64,000 bases of DNA from Neiella marina (lineage in GTDB: Bacteria > Pseudomonadota > Gammaproteobacteria > Enterobacterales > Neiellaceae). The position numbers were made by a program, and so were the translations under genes. A model generated the notes under the pieces. It had not been told where the DNA came from, searched no databases, and worked only from the letters and a program-made list of their open reading frames with translations. Below are positions 55,351 to 63,970 of this stretch, piece by piece (the stretch's first letter is position 1; the number at the start of each line of letters is the position of its first letter). Location: assembly GCF_002165625.1 (NCBI RefSeq), contig NZ_NGNS01000001.1, positions 248,001-312,000 on the forward strand, read 5' to 3'.

Positions 55351-56011
55351 GCATCACCTCAGTAAGTCCAGCTCGTAGCTCTGGGCTGAGTGACTCAAAC
55401 TGAATACCTTGTAAAATTCGTCCCTGCGCATCATGGGACGAATTTCTGACAATCCCAGGCAGCGATAGGTGTGAGTGATCGCCTTTGAAACGTACATGAA
55501 TATTGGAGCCATCATTGATCGGTTGCTCTAGAGCAGTGGCAATACGGCAGCCTTTACTCGACAAATCGATAATATCGCCCATCGCCAACTTCTCACCACT
55601 GTCACCAAACTCGATGTAGCAACCAAAATTGACCCGAATTCGTTTCTGCTCACGCATATTGGCGGCTTCAATGGTTTCCGGAAAACGTACCGTGAGCCAC
55701 TTGCGCGGCACTTTGGTCGAAACACCGAGCGTTGAGCGAAAAGCTAGCACTTGGCATTGGCCAATTTCATTGACCATTCGCAATACCACTGGTTGACCGG
55801 CCTCAATTGCATGGCGGGCGTCCTGCCAACTCTGATCGGCACCGTAGCGCAACAGCAACACATTTGGCACATCAATGCCCACTAGACGGGTTCGCAGGCG
55901 ATAAACGTGGCTACCAGCCAGAACTTCCAATTCCAGCGGACTATTGATTGGGCAGGCCAGCAAGGCTTCACTTATGGCGCCGCTATTATCGTGAATGGCT
56001 TTTTGAATCAT
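55337..56011 (-). CDS. PilZ-domain c-di-GMP receptor, YcgR-like
   Basis: The protein has 224 residues. The N-terminal half (about 1-100) resembles the YcgR N-terminal domain. The PilZ domain follows: REQKRIRVNF (RxxxR motif, about 120-130) and DLSSKGCRI (D/N-x-S-x-x-G motif), the two c-di-GMP-binding elements, both intact. It probably senses c-di-GMP to affect motility or surface polysaccharide. It is a single gene; an HDOD gene is 2.5 kb away. The link to the EPS operon is only a possibility. Confidence 0.85.
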   Translation of the reverse strand: MIQKAIHDNSGAISEALLACPINSPLELEVLAGSHVYRLRTRLVGIDVPNVLLLRYGADQSWQDARHAIEAGQPVVLRMVNEIGQCQVLAFRSTLGVSTKVPRKWLTVRFPETIEAANMREQKRIRVNFGCYIEFGDSGEKLAMGDIIDLSSKGCRIATALEQPINDGSNIHVRFKGDHSHLSLPGIVRNSSHDAQGRILQGIQFESLSPELRAGLTEVMLANY

Positions 56012-56227
56012 ATCCGTTCAATTCTATTCATTTACTACTCCGACGACTAACATTAACAAAAATGTCATGACGCGGCCAAGCTCGTTTCACAGCTTGCCAG
56101 CAGCATTTGATCAAGCGCGGTTTGTTGCTTCAGCTAAGCTGCTCACAATACAGCATAATTTACAAACAGTGAGGCTCGCGATAGAGTGGCTATCAGTTTT
56201 ATCAAAGACTTTTACACGGGTTAAACG

Positions 56228-56671
56228 ATGGCAATCGATCGGATTATGAACACTCAGGTAGTGACCGTTGAGCTGGACGATACCCTAGCTACGGTAAAAG
56301 ACATCTTTGATAACGCTCACTTCCACCATTTATTGGTTGTAGAAGATGGTCACTTGGAAGGGATTATTTCCGATCGCGATTTACTACTAGCGATTAGCCC
56401 CAATATCGGCACCAAAGCAGAAACCCCGAAAGACCGTCAAGCTTTGAAACGGCCAGTCCATCAAATCATGACTCGCGATCCGCTGACCTTGAAACCAACG
56501 GCCAGTATTTTTGAAGCAATCTATTTGTTTAATCGCAATCGCATATCCTGCTTGCCGATTATCGATGACAACAGGGTTGCCATTGGCGTTGTCACTTGGC
56601 GTGATATTCTCAAAGCCATTGAAGCTGACTTGAGCAAGCGAGTGGTTGCCAATCGCAACAAAACACCCTAG
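56228..56671 (+). CDS. Two-CBS-domain protein
   Basis: The protein has 147 residues. It consists of two CBS modules, IMNTQVVTVELDDTLATVKDIF ... LEGIISDRDLLLAI and IMTRDPLTLKPTASIFEAIYLF ... AIGVVTWRDILKAI. The CBS pair (Bateman module) usually binds adenosyl ligands such as AMP or ATP and regulates a partner. No partner domain is fused. It is unlinked to a clear operon; the start at 56228 has a weak ribosome site (ACGGG). Confidence 0.85.
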   Translation: MAIDRIMNTQVVTVELDDTLATVKDIFDNAHFHHLLVVEDGHLEGIISDRDLLLAISPNIGTKAETPKDRQALKRPVHQIMTRDPLTLKPTASIFEAIYLFNRNRISCLPIIDDNRVAIGVVTWRDILKAIEADLSKRVVANRNKTP

Positions 56672-56794
56672 CTCTCGGCAAAAACGCCCCCCTTTAGTTT
56701 CATTGCCAACACATTCCCAAATGGGCCACTGATCCGGCCTGACAGCAGCCTGTGCTTGGGGTAAAATCACGCCAAATTTACAGGGATTATTGTC

Positions 56795-57697
56795 ATGCTG
56801 TCTTTTCTTCCAGGAGTTCTTCGCGGCGCGCTGGGTATGTTCGGTTACGCCATCAACACCGTATTCTGGTCCACTCCACTGATATTATTGGCAATATTAA
56901 AGCTACTCATCCCAATAGCGGCAGTCCGTAAACTACTGAGCCGAATACTCAACTGGTGCGCTTCGTCTTGGATTAGCGTCAATAGCCTGATTCAGAAGCT
57001 GTTTCTAAAACTATCGCTGGAGATCGAAGTAGACGCAGAGCTCAGTACTAAAGCCCGTTACCTGGTCATTGCTAACCATCAGAGTTGGGTTGATATCCTG
57101 ATTCTGCAACGTGTTTTAAATGGTCGCATCCCGTTTCTAAAATTTTTCTTGAAAAAAGAGCTGCTCTACGTACCACTGCTTGGCATTGCTTGGTGGGCAT
57201 TGGATTTCCCATTTATGCAACGTTATTCGAAAAGCTTCATTAAAAAGAACCCACATCTTGCAGGAAAAGACATTGAAACCACTCGCAAGGCTTGTGAAAA
57301 GTTCAAACAGCTACCAGTTAGCATCATGAACTTTGTTGAAGGTACCCGGTTTACTCCTGAGAAGCATCAGCGTCAGAAATCACCATTTAAACACTTGCTT
57401 AAGCCTAAGGCAGGCGGCATTGCTTTTGTCTTATCCAGCATGGGCGAGCAACTCCATTCGATTCTTGATATCACGATCAGTTACGACACCAAGCGCCCAC
57501 CGACAATGTGGGAATTTGTGTGCGGTAAATTGTCACAATGCAAGGTGCATGTTCGTGCAATTGAAATTGATGACGACTTGACCCGCGACTACGCCGGCAA
57601 TAGTGAGCATCGCGTAGCGTTTCAGCGTCGTATCAATCAAATCTGGGCCGACAAAGATGAGCGCCTCGACCAGCTAGCAGAATCAAATACCAAGTAG
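56795..57697 (+). CDS. YihG-like acyltransferase, first copy
   Basis: The protein has 300 residues. It has an N-terminal membrane segment (PLILLAILKLLIPIAA), the PlsC acyltransferase motif I as NHQSWVD (His-x4-Asp), FLKKELLYVPLLGIAWWALDFPFM (motif II) and FVEGTRF (motif III). It corresponds to E. coli YihG, a 1-acyl-glycerol-3-phosphate acyltransferase that shapes membrane lipid composition. In E. coli yihG also lies close to dsbA, so this is preserved gene order. It overlaps nothing; the second copy follows after 7 nt. Confidence 0.88.
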   Translation: MLSFLPGVLRGALGMFGYAINTVFWSTPLILLAILKLLIPIAAVRKLLSRILNWCASSWISVNSLIQKLFLKLSLEIEVDAELSTKARYLVIANHQSWVDILILQRVLNGRIPFLKFFLKKELLYVPLLGIAWWALDFPFMQRYSKSFIKKNPHLAGKDIETTRKACEKFKQLPVSIMNFVEGTRFTPEKHQRQKSPFKHLLKPKAGGIAFVLSSMGEQLHSILDITISYDTKRPPTMWEFVCGKLSQCKVHVRAIEIDDDLTRDYAGNSEHRVAFQRRINQIWADKDERLDQLAESNTK

Positions 57698-57704
57698 TGA
57701 CACT

Positions 57705-58598
57705 ATGCTTCATCGATTACCTATCGTGATAAAAACTCCCATCATCATTGTCATGATGGCCCTCAACCTAGCGCTCGCAGGCAGCCTGATCACACTGATG
57801 GGGATCTTAAAGCTGATCCCGATTCCACCATCGCAACGCCTATGGACCGCGCTCAGTCACGTTTTCTACCGCCTGTTTATAGCCGGTAATAAAGCCATCA
57901 TTCAGCTCACCAGCAATCCAAGCTGGACTATCCACTTTTCTCGTCCGGTACAACAACGGAGTTGGAATCTTGTACTCAGCAATCACCGCAGCTGGCTCGA
58001 TATTGTGGTTTTGATGCAAGTCCTTGGTGAACATCTACCACCACCAAAGTTTTTCCTTAAACATGAACTGATTTGGGTTCCTTTTGTTGGTATCGGCTCT
58101 TGGGCCTTGGACATGCCATTTATTCGCCGTTACTCTCACTCGTTCCTAAAGAAGAACCCTCATTTGAAAGGTAAAGATATCGAGAGCACTCGCCGCAGCT
58201 GTGCCAAGTTTAAAACCATGCCAACAACAATCGTCAATTTTGTTGAAGGCACCCGCCTTACCTCAGCAAAACGCAAACGCCAGCGATCTCCTTATCAGCA
58301 TTTGCTCAAGCCAAAGGCGGGCGGTATTGCATTCACACTTGCTGCGATGGGAGACCAGTTTGAGAACATCATTGATGTCACGCTCAACTATCCGGGGATC
58401 AATGACGACGCGCCAGCGTTTAAACAGGTACTAACGGGTCAGCTCAAGGCGGTGCAAGTCGATGTGCAAGTCACCTCCGTGGAGTCGGAACTTGTCGGTG
58501 ACTATTTTGAGGACAAGGAATTTCGAGTGGCATTCCAGCAGCGACTCAATGAGCGCTGGCTCGCCAAAGATCAGCGCCTAACAAGCTGGCAGCAATAA
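57705..58598 (+). CDS. YihG-like acyltransferase, second copy
   Basis: The protein has 297 residues and is a diverged paralogue of the preceding protein. It shows the same order: membrane segment (IIIVMMALNLALAGSLITLM), NHRSWLD, FLKHELIWVPFVGIGSWALDMPFI and FVEGTRL, with the shared C-terminal segment FRVAFQQRLNERW. A tandem duplication is the simplest explanation. The two may differ in acyl-chain preference, which the sequence does not settle. No obvious ribosome site precedes it, so it may depend on coupling with the first copy. Confidence 0.88.
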   Translation: MLHRLPIVIKTPIIIVMMALNLALAGSLITLMGILKLIPIPPSQRLWTALSHVFYRLFIAGNKAIIQLTSNPSWTIHFSRPVQQRSWNLVLSNHRSWLDIVVLMQVLGEHLPPPKFFLKHELIWVPFVGIGSWALDMPFIRRYSHSFLKKNPHLKGKDIESTRRSCAKFKTMPTTIVNFVEGTRLTSAKRKRQRSPYQHLLKPKAGGIAFTLAAMGDQFENIIDVTLNYPGINDDAPAFKQVLTGQLKAVQVDVQVTSVESELVGDYFEDKEFRVAFQQRLNERWLAKDQRLTSWQQ

Positions 58599-58599
58599 G

Positions 58600-59070
58600 C
58601 TAACTCAGTCGCTCGAGTTCGCGTAAATACTGAGCCGCTTGCGGAAGCTGACTCTCATTAAACACGGTGATGCCAGACTGCGTTAGCAGTTTGGCAGTGA
58701 CGCCTGAGCCGGCAATCAAATGACCACTGAAGGTTCCATCGTAAACCTCCTCATTGCCACAAGACGGGCTCCTTGCCTTGAGTATGGCTATTTGGCAGTG
58801 ATTAGCTTGAGCAACCAACAGCGCTTGTCTGGCTCCTGATTCAAACGATTCGGTGACATTGTCACCAGTCACGGTGATCACTCTGCCACCTGTTTGCTGT
58901 TCAGCCGCAGGTCTCGGCACGCCAAGCCCCCCAGCAATTTCGGGGCACAAGCTGACTAGCCGTCCTTGTTCAAACCACCGTTGCAAAATGGGATGTTGCA
59001 GCCGCTTTCCGGCGCCATCATAACGGACGGGGTGACCAAGCAAACAACTACTAATAAGGATTTTCTGCAT
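58600..59070 (-). CDS. DUF523 family protein
   Basis: The protein has 156 residues. It has ILISSCLLGHPVRYDG at the start, LCPEIAGGLGVPRP, and KARSPSCG, all conserved in the DUF523 family. The conserved Cys in SSCLLG, LCPE and SPSCG suggest a metal or cluster site; the function is unproven. The gene is the last of the minus-strand group ccoG-srkA-dsbA-like-dsbA but separated from dsbA by a terminator, so it may be transcribed on its own. Confidence 0.85.
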   Translation of the reverse strand: MQKILISSCLLGHPVRYDGAGKRLQHPILQRWFEQGRLVSLCPEIAGGLGVPRPAAEQQTGGRVITVTGDNVTESFESGARQALLVAQANHCQIAILKARSPSCGNEEVYDGTFSGHLIAGSGVTAKLLTQSGITVFNESQLPQAAQYLRELERLS

Positions 59071-59082
59071 TCTTAGCCAACA

Positions 59083-59107
59083 ATAAAAAAGGCCCCTCAG
59101 GGCCTTT
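59083..59107 (-). terminator. Rho-independent terminator of dsbA
   Basis: On the minus strand AAAGGCCC - TGAG - GGGCCTTT is followed by TTTTA. It begins 4 nt after the dsbA stop codon, between dsbA and the DUF523 gene. Confidence 0.9.
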
Positions 59108-59111
59108 AGTT

Positions 59112-59759
59112 TTAGTCTTTCTTGGTAACCAAGTAGTTTACCAATTTGACGTATTCATCAATGAAGTTATCCGCGCCAGACAAGCCGCTTGGATTGACTT
59201 TATACTTACCATTGACGATCACTGTTGGTGTCGAGCGAATACCATATTTTTTGGTTTGCTGCGCCATACGTGCCACCATCGAATTGACAGGGAAGCTGTT
59301 GTAGGCAGAGTCAAAGTCTTTGGCTGGCACGCCAGCTGCGATAAAGGCATCACGCAAATCACTGACCGAAGAAATCTGACGGTTTTCGTAGAAGTGACGC
59401 TTGTAAATCTCTTCGCTGACCGGCTCTACCACTTTCAACGCCTGAGCAACGGCGAAGCCACGGCTAACGATTTTACCCGTTTCAGGATAACGCTTGCGAG
59501 TTGAGCGGTCGACGTAATAGAGGAAATCAACATGTGCGCGTTTGAGTTCCGTGCCTTTGAGGCCCTTTTCAAGCGCCGCAACAATGGGTTCGAACTTATA
59601 GCAATGGCCACAGTAGTAGCTGAAAAACTCAATCACTTCTGGCGCTGCTGTTGGCTGGCCTGGTAGCACTTCATAGTGAGTGCCTTCTTCGTAGTCCGCC
59701 GCACATGCAGACAGCGGCAACGCCAACAAGGCAAAAAGCGCAACGAGGTATTTCTTCAT
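59112..59759 (-). CDS. dsbA: DsbA, periplasmic thiol:disulfide oxidoreductase (CGHC active site)
   Basis: The protein has 215 residues from the ATG at 59757-59759. It has a signal peptide, a thioredoxin-like core with Cys50-Gly-His-Cys53, a helical insert, and the cis-Pro in TPTVIVNG. The usual DsbA site is CPHC; CGHC is seen in some DsbA groups. The signal ends LPLSACAAD, which also fits a lipobox (LSAC), so it might be a lipoprotein. It introduces disulfides into exported proteins. In E. coli dsbA lies next to srkA, as here with one extra gene between. Confidence 0.9.
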   Translation of the reverse strand: MKKYLVALFALLALPLSACAADYEEGTHYEVLPGQPTAAPEVIEFFSYYCGHCYKFEPIVAALEKGLKGTELKRAHVDFLYYVDRSTRKRYPETGKIVSRGFAVAQALKVVEPVSEEIYKRHFYENRQISSVSDLRDAFIAAGVPAKDFDSAYNSFPVNSMVARMAQQTKKYGIRSTPTVIVNGKYKVNPSGLSGADNFIDEYVKLVNYLVTKKD

Positions 59760-59868
59760 AGTTATTCCCATTTTCGCGTAATCAGGTACAGGTAATCAGC
59801 CACTGAGACTACCACAGCTAAGCCATCGGTCAACGGCCATTAAACGTTTGGTAACAAACTGTGGTCTA

Positions 59869-60513
59869 TTACTCTGCCGGCAGTGCAAGTAAGTATTGCA
59901 CCAGTTTTTTATACTCTTCGGCGATATTTTTGGAGCCTGATAAACCGTTAGGGATAACTTCGTAGCGACCATTGACCACTACTGTGGGTACACTTCGGAT
60001 GTTGTGGTTACGTGTCGCCTGCTGCATCAGTCTAGCTTTGGAATTAATAGAAAAACTGTCATATGCGGCCATGAATCGTTCGGTTGTAACACCGTGATCC
60101 GCGAAATCGGCCTGTAACTGGCCCAGCTCCTTAGTCTTATCCCTAGCAATGAAGTGACGTTCAAAGATACTGGCTGATACTTCTTGCTCAATATCAAACG
60201 CTTGTGCCATTGCCAAAGCCTTCGAAAGCATTAATGCTGTCTCAGGCAAACGAGTTCGACTCTTACTGTCAACGTAATACAAAAAGTCGACGTGGATCCG
60301 ATGAAAAACATCATCAGGCAATTCTTGCTTTAGATCACTGGCGAGAGGCTCAAAGCGAAAACAAGCAGGACAATAAAAGCTAAAGTATTCGACCACTTCC
60401 GGAGTTGCAGAAGCAGGCGTCGTTAGTGTTTTGTAGTGCTTTCCTTCGGTGAAATCCGCAGCCGATGTCCAGGGAGCAACAACTAGCCACAAAACCGCCA
60501 ATAGTTGTTTCAT
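59869..60513 (-). CDS. DsbA-family thiol:disulfide oxidoreductase, second copy (CPAC active site)
   Basis: The protein has 214 residues. It has a signal peptide (MKQLLAVLWLVVAPWTSAAD), the active site Cys48-Pro-Ala-Cys51, and the cis-Pro in VPTVVVNG. It aligns with the dsbA product throughout (EGKHYKTL, FDFLYYVDS-type HVDFLYYVD, FSINSKARLM), so the two form a tandem pair that diverged, mostly in the active-site dipeptide. CPAC-type sites usually alter redox potential. A ribosome site (AAGGAAG) precedes the ATG. Confidence 0.88.
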   Translation of the reverse strand: MKQLLAVLWLVVAPWTSAADFTEGKHYKTLTTPASATPEVVEYFSFYCPACFRFEPLASDLKQELPDDVFHRIHVDFLYYVDSKSRTRLPETALMLSKALAMAQAFDIEQEVSASIFERHFIARDKTKELGQLQADFADHGVTTERFMAAYDSFSINSKARLMQQATRNHNIRSVPTVVVNGRYEVIPNGLSGSKNIAEEYKKLVQYLLALPAE

Positions 60514-60549
60514 TTATCTTCCTTAATAAAAGTTAGTTGAGAATCCTTT

Positions 60550-61545
60550 TTAGAAGCCGGGCTTCAAACTCAATGGCCGTTCTGCCAGTGCCGCAAGCTG
60601 CTCTTTCATGGCCAGAACTTGGTCTTCCCAGTAGCGCATGGTATTAAACCAAGTGAAGGAGCGAGGAAACGCTGGATCACACCAGCGTTGAGTCAGCCAA
60701 GCCATGTAATGAATCATGCGCAAGCCACGCATGGGCTCAATAAGAGCAAACTGACCATGGTCGAAGGGCCGAAACATCTCATAGCCTTCAATCAACGCAT
60801 CGAGCTGCGCAAGTTGCTGGTCACGCGGTCCACTCAAAAACATCCACAAATCTTGGATCGCAGGACCGTTGCGGCTGTCATCTAAGTCGACGAAATTCAC
60901 CACTTCGTCACGGATCAAAATATTTCCCAAATGGGCGTCACCGTGCAGTCGAAGTTGGGGCAACGTCGCCAGCGACTGAACATGAGGTTCAACCGCTTGT
61001 GCCAGCTGGCTCAGTGTTGGGTGAAAGGCTTGGGCTAGATGTTCAGGGATCTGCGCTTGCTCAGTTAACACTGCGAGCGCTTGGCTTAGCATTGAGCCGT
61101 CAATCGTTGGTCGGTGCTGAAACAGCTGATTGGCCCCGATCTGATGAAGTCGACCGAGCTGCTGACCAATGCGCTCAAGACCATCAAAATCATCACCATC
61201 AAAGGTGCGACCACCCACCGAGGGAAACACAGTAAACCAGTAACTTTGCCAAGGCAGTAAGGTTTCGCCGTCAAACACCAAGGGCGCGACAACAGGTACA
61301 TCTGCTTGTGCCAACTGCAGAGCAAACTGATGTTCTTCAACAATCTGCGCTTGCGACCAACGTCCTGGTCGGTAGAACTTCACCACGTAGCGGCGGCCAT
61401 CTTCAGCCAGCAGCTGGTAGACCCTGTTTTCATAACTGTTGAGGGCCAGCAGCCCAGATTGAGCGTAGATACCCACCGATTCCAAGGCATCTAAGATGGT
61501 ATCTGGGCTCAAGCCAGCAAAATCAAATGTGGCAGTTACTGTCAC
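60550..61545 (-). CDS. srkA: SrkA (YihE/RdoA), stress response protein kinase
   Basis: The protein has 331 residues (E. coli SrkA has 328). It has the aminoglycoside-phosphotransferase-like kinase fold: SYENRVYQLL, the Lys in RYVVKFYRPGRW, LHGDAHLGNIL (catalytic loop with Asp) and VDLDDSRNGPAIQDLWM (metal-binding Asp). It phosphorylates protein Ser/Thr and moderates cell death under stress. I chose GTG at 61543-61545, 7 nt after AAGGGA; one nucleotide separates it from the ccoG stop. The reading frame is open further upstream inside ccoG, but that is not needed. Confidence 0.92.
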   Translation of the reverse strand: MTVTATFDFAGLSPDTILDALESVGIYAQSGLLALNSYENRVYQLLAEDGRRYVVKFYRPGRWSQAQIVEEHQFALQLAQADVPVVAPLVFDGETLLPWQSYWFTVFPSVGGRTFDGDDFDGLERIGQQLGRLHQIGANQLFQHRPTIDGSMLSQALAVLTEQAQIPEHLAQAFHPTLSQLAQAVEPHVQSLATLPQLRLHGDAHLGNILIRDEVVNFVDLDDSRNGPAIQDLWMFLSGPRDQQLAQLDALIEGYEMFRPFDHGQFALIEPMRGLRMIHYMAWLTQRWCDPAFPRSFTWFNTMRYWEDQVLAMKEQLAALAERPLSLKPGF

Positions 61546-61546
61546 C

Positions 61547-62989
61547 TTAGCGTCCCTTAATAAACCGACTTTCTTGCACGACTCGGTTACCGGCATCATC
61601 AGTCAGGACAAATTCGAGTTCGTTAATGGGCTTGTCCAATAAATAAGGGTCAATGGCCAGCGATACAGGAACACTGAATACTTCGCCCGGCTCTACCGTA
61701 ACAACTTGCTCTCCTCCCCATTCAAGGCCATCAATGCCCTGAACAGAAAGCTGATAGTCTCTTGTTTGCTGAGACTTATTGAGCACTTTCAAGGTGTATA
61801 CGTTTTCCATCAGGCCATACTCGTTGAGTCTAGAGAGTACATTGCGGTCGCGGATAACATCGAGTTTGAGAGGATCGCGACCAACCGCGGTGGCAATTAA
61901 AGCTGTGATCATAATAACCAGCACCATGCCGTATCCGAGCAGCTTCGGACGCATTATGTTGGTTTTGCCGCCAGCAAGTTGCCGTTCGGTGGTATAGCTA
62001 ATGAGGCCTTTCTCGTAGCCCATGCGATCCATGGTTTGGTCGCAAGCATCTACACAAGCACCACAGTTAATGCACTCGTACTGCAGGCCATTGCGAATAT
62101 CTATACCCGTTGGGCAAACTTGAACGCACAGAACACAGTCAATGCAATCCCCCAGCCCAAGCTCTTTCGGATCTTTCTTGCGTGGCCGAGGGCCTCGTGC
62201 CTCACCACGTGTCGCGTCGTAACTGACAGTGAAGGTATCTTGGTCAAACATCACTGATTGGAAACGTGCATATGGGCACATGTGTAAGCATACCGTTTCA
62301 CGCATCCAGCCAGCGTTACCATAGGTAGCAAGAGTAAAAAAGAAAGTCCAAAAGTAAGGCCAGAACGTCATATCGCCGGTAAAGAAACCGAGAAACGAAG
62401 CATGGCTACCCCAAAAATAGGCAACAAACGTCAACGCCGTGAACAACGAAAAGCCAACCCAACAGGCGTGCTTGGCGGTTTTGCGCCACACCTTATTAAA
62501 ATCCCACGGCAACTCATCCAGCCGCATGCGCTTATTGCGCGGCCCTTCGAACTTTTCTTCAAACCATATGAAGATGAAAGTCCAAACCGTTTGCGGGCAC
62601 CAATAACCGCACCAAACTCGACCCAAGAAAGTGGTAAAGAAAAACAGTGAGAAAGCCGCAATAATGAAGACAAACGCCAGCAGCATTAAGTCTTGCGGCC
62701 AAATGGTTAGCCCAAATAAATGAAACTGACGATGAGCAAAATCGAGAAAAACTGATTGGCGGCCATCAATATGGATCCATGGCAACAGCATAAAGCTGAC
62801 CATCATGACCCAATTCATGCGGTTACGAAGCGTTTGATAGACACCCTCCACGGCCCGGACATAAATTCGGTGACGTGGTCGGTGCTTTTCTTGCTTAGCG
62901 CCGCGACGGCCGCTAACTTTCACTTTATTATCTTTACTATGAATTTGTTTTACCGGAATTTTCTGCTCTGAATTTGACTCAGACATCAT
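61547..62989 (-). CDS. ccoG: CcoG (FixG/RdxA), cbb3-type cytochrome oxidase assembly ferredoxin
   Basis: The protein has 480 residues. After a basic N-terminus it has membrane segments, the WCGYWCPQ motif, then two 4Fe-4S clusters (CIDCVLCVQVCP and CINCGACVDACD), a later membrane segment (LLGYGMVLVIMITALIATAV) and a C-terminal Ig-like periplasmic domain. CcoG handles copper for assembly of cbb3 oxidase; the structural genes are not in this window. Two ATGs at 62984-62989; the upstream one is used. It is followed at 1 nt by srkA. Confidence 0.93.
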   Translation of the reverse strand: MMSESNSEQKIPVKQIHSKDNKVKVSGRRGAKQEKHRPRHRIYVRAVEGVYQTLRNRMNWVMMVSFMLLPWIHIDGRQSVFLDFAHRQFHLFGLTIWPQDLMLLAFVFIIAAFSLFFFTTFLGRVWCGYWCPQTVWTFIFIWFEEKFEGPRNKRMRLDELPWDFNKVWRKTAKHACWVGFSLFTALTFVAYFWGSHASFLGFFTGDMTFWPYFWTFFFTLATYGNAGWMRETVCLHMCPYARFQSVMFDQDTFTVSYDATRGEARGPRPRKKDPKELGLGDCIDCVLCVQVCPTGIDIRNGLQYECINCGACVDACDQTMDRMGYEKGLISYTTERQLAGGKTNIMRPKLLGYGMVLVIMITALIATAVGRDPLKLDVIRDRNVLSRLNEYGLMENVYTLKVLNKSQQTRDYQLSVQGIDGLEWGGEQVVTVEPGEVFSVPVSLAIDPYLLDKPINELEFVLTDDAGNRVVQESRFIKGR

Positions 62990-63135
62990 CTCGTCCTGAT
63001 TCTGGTTTGGCCTGCTGCTAGTCAGGGCTTGGCAAGCACAGCATAATAGTTATTGTAGAGAGCGTTACGGATTTTCCGCAGCTGCTGATTATATTCGCAT
63101 TTGCTGAAATACCCCATGCATGGATCAAGTGAAAG

Positions 63136-63495
63136 ATGAAAAAAGTTATGCTGTGGATGTTGGTTATCATACTACTGATGCTAGCCGCGAAGAACGATCA
63201 AGTGCTTAAAAGCATCGGCGATAAACCACAGCAATGGTTCGCAGTGATCAAGGCACACATTGCCGGGGTGGCAGAATACCAGCAACAAGATTTCATTGAT
63301 GCCTTGGATAAACACCGTATGCCGCTCTCGCCACGAGAGCGTAACTACGTGACAAACATTAGTAAAAGTAGTGGCGATCTGCTGATGTTTATGAACCGCC
63401 ATTGTGATCAAGATGGCGGCCATTTGGTGTTGGAAGATCAACACCTTACTCTGGTGTGCGATACCGCCAGACAACTCGTTTTTTTGGATGAATAA
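63136..63495 (+). CDS. Small membrane-anchored protein of unknown function
   Basis: The protein has 119 residues. A hydrophobic N-terminus (MKKVMLWMLVIILLMLAAKND) is a signal anchor. The remaining part is helical, with FIDALDKHRMPLSPRERNYV and a C-terminal segment containing two Cys (HCDQDGG and LVCDTARQL). I recognise no family. It is divergent from ccoG and its stop lies 1 nt before the yihD start, so the two are probably co-transcribed. Confidence 0.65.
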   Translation: MKKVMLWMLVIILLMLAAKNDQVLKSIGDKPQQWFAVIKAHIAGVAEYQQQDFIDALDKHRMPLSPRERNYVTNISKSSGDLLMFMNRHCDQDGGHLVLEDQHLTLVCDTARQLVFLDE

Positions 63496-63496
63496 G

Positions 63497-63769
63497 ATGG
63501 CAATGACTCAACACAAAATTGAAGAATTTATCGATCTGCTCCGCGAGCACTGGTTGAAGAATCAAGATAAAGGCCTCACTCAATTGCTTCAGCGTTTGGC
63601 CGACGAGGCCGGTTGCGAACAAGCTCTCAGCGAAATCAGTGACGACACCTTGTTCTATCAACTGAAAATGGGAGAAACCAACAAAGATGAGATGATCCCA
63701 GGTATTGCCAAGGACTGTGAAGAAGATTTTAAGACTGCTTTGCTAAGAGCTCGCGGTGTTATTGAGTAA
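63497..63769 (+). CDS. yihD: YihD family protein (DUF1040)
   Basis: The protein has 90 residues, the length of E. coli YihD. It has EEFIDLLREHWLKNQDKGL, TLFYQLKMGETNKDEMIPGI and the highly conserved CEEDFKTALLRARGVIE end, all as in YihD. The function is unknown. In E. coli yihD lies next to srkA and dsbA, so this is preserved gene order. The start at 63497 follows GGATGA; an ATG two codons later is possible. Confidence 0.93.
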   Translation: MAMTQHKIEEFIDLLREHWLKNQDKGLTQLLQRLADEAGCEQALSEISDDTLFYQLKMGETNKDEMIPGIAKDCEEDFKTALLRARGVIE

Positions 63770-63824
63770 ATAATCACCAACAAAGGCCGTTTGTTGAAAA
63801 GTTTCTGGCATTTACCCATAAAAC

Positions 63825-63838
63825 TATTGTATACAATA
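63825..63838. promoter_or_regulatory. Perfect palindrome overlapping a -10-like element
   Basis: TATTGTATACAATA is a perfect 14-bp palindrome that contains TTGTATACAA, the form typical of GntR-family operators, and TACAAT, which matches the -10 consensus in five of six bases. It lies 55 nt after yihD and upstream of the terminator at 63943. Confidence 0.4.
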
Positions 63839-63942
63839 TCCATCCGCACAAGGCGGGCAACAAACTGCAAACTACCGAACCAAAAACGATCTGCTTTAGT
63901 AGACGATCAGTAACAGGGACACACCTGTTCAGCAGTTTTAAG

Positions 63943-63970
63943 TAGGCTCTGTTTAAGGGCCTATTTTTTT
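63943..63970 (+). terminator. Rho-independent terminator-like hairpin at the right edge
   Basis: TAGGCTC - TGTTTAA - GGGCCTA forms a 7-bp stem with one wobble pair, followed by seven T. A further stem AACAGG-GACACA-CCTGTT lies at 63912-63929. No coding gene ends in the 170 nt before it except yihD, which ends at 63769. The window ends 30 nt later. Confidence 0.7.
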
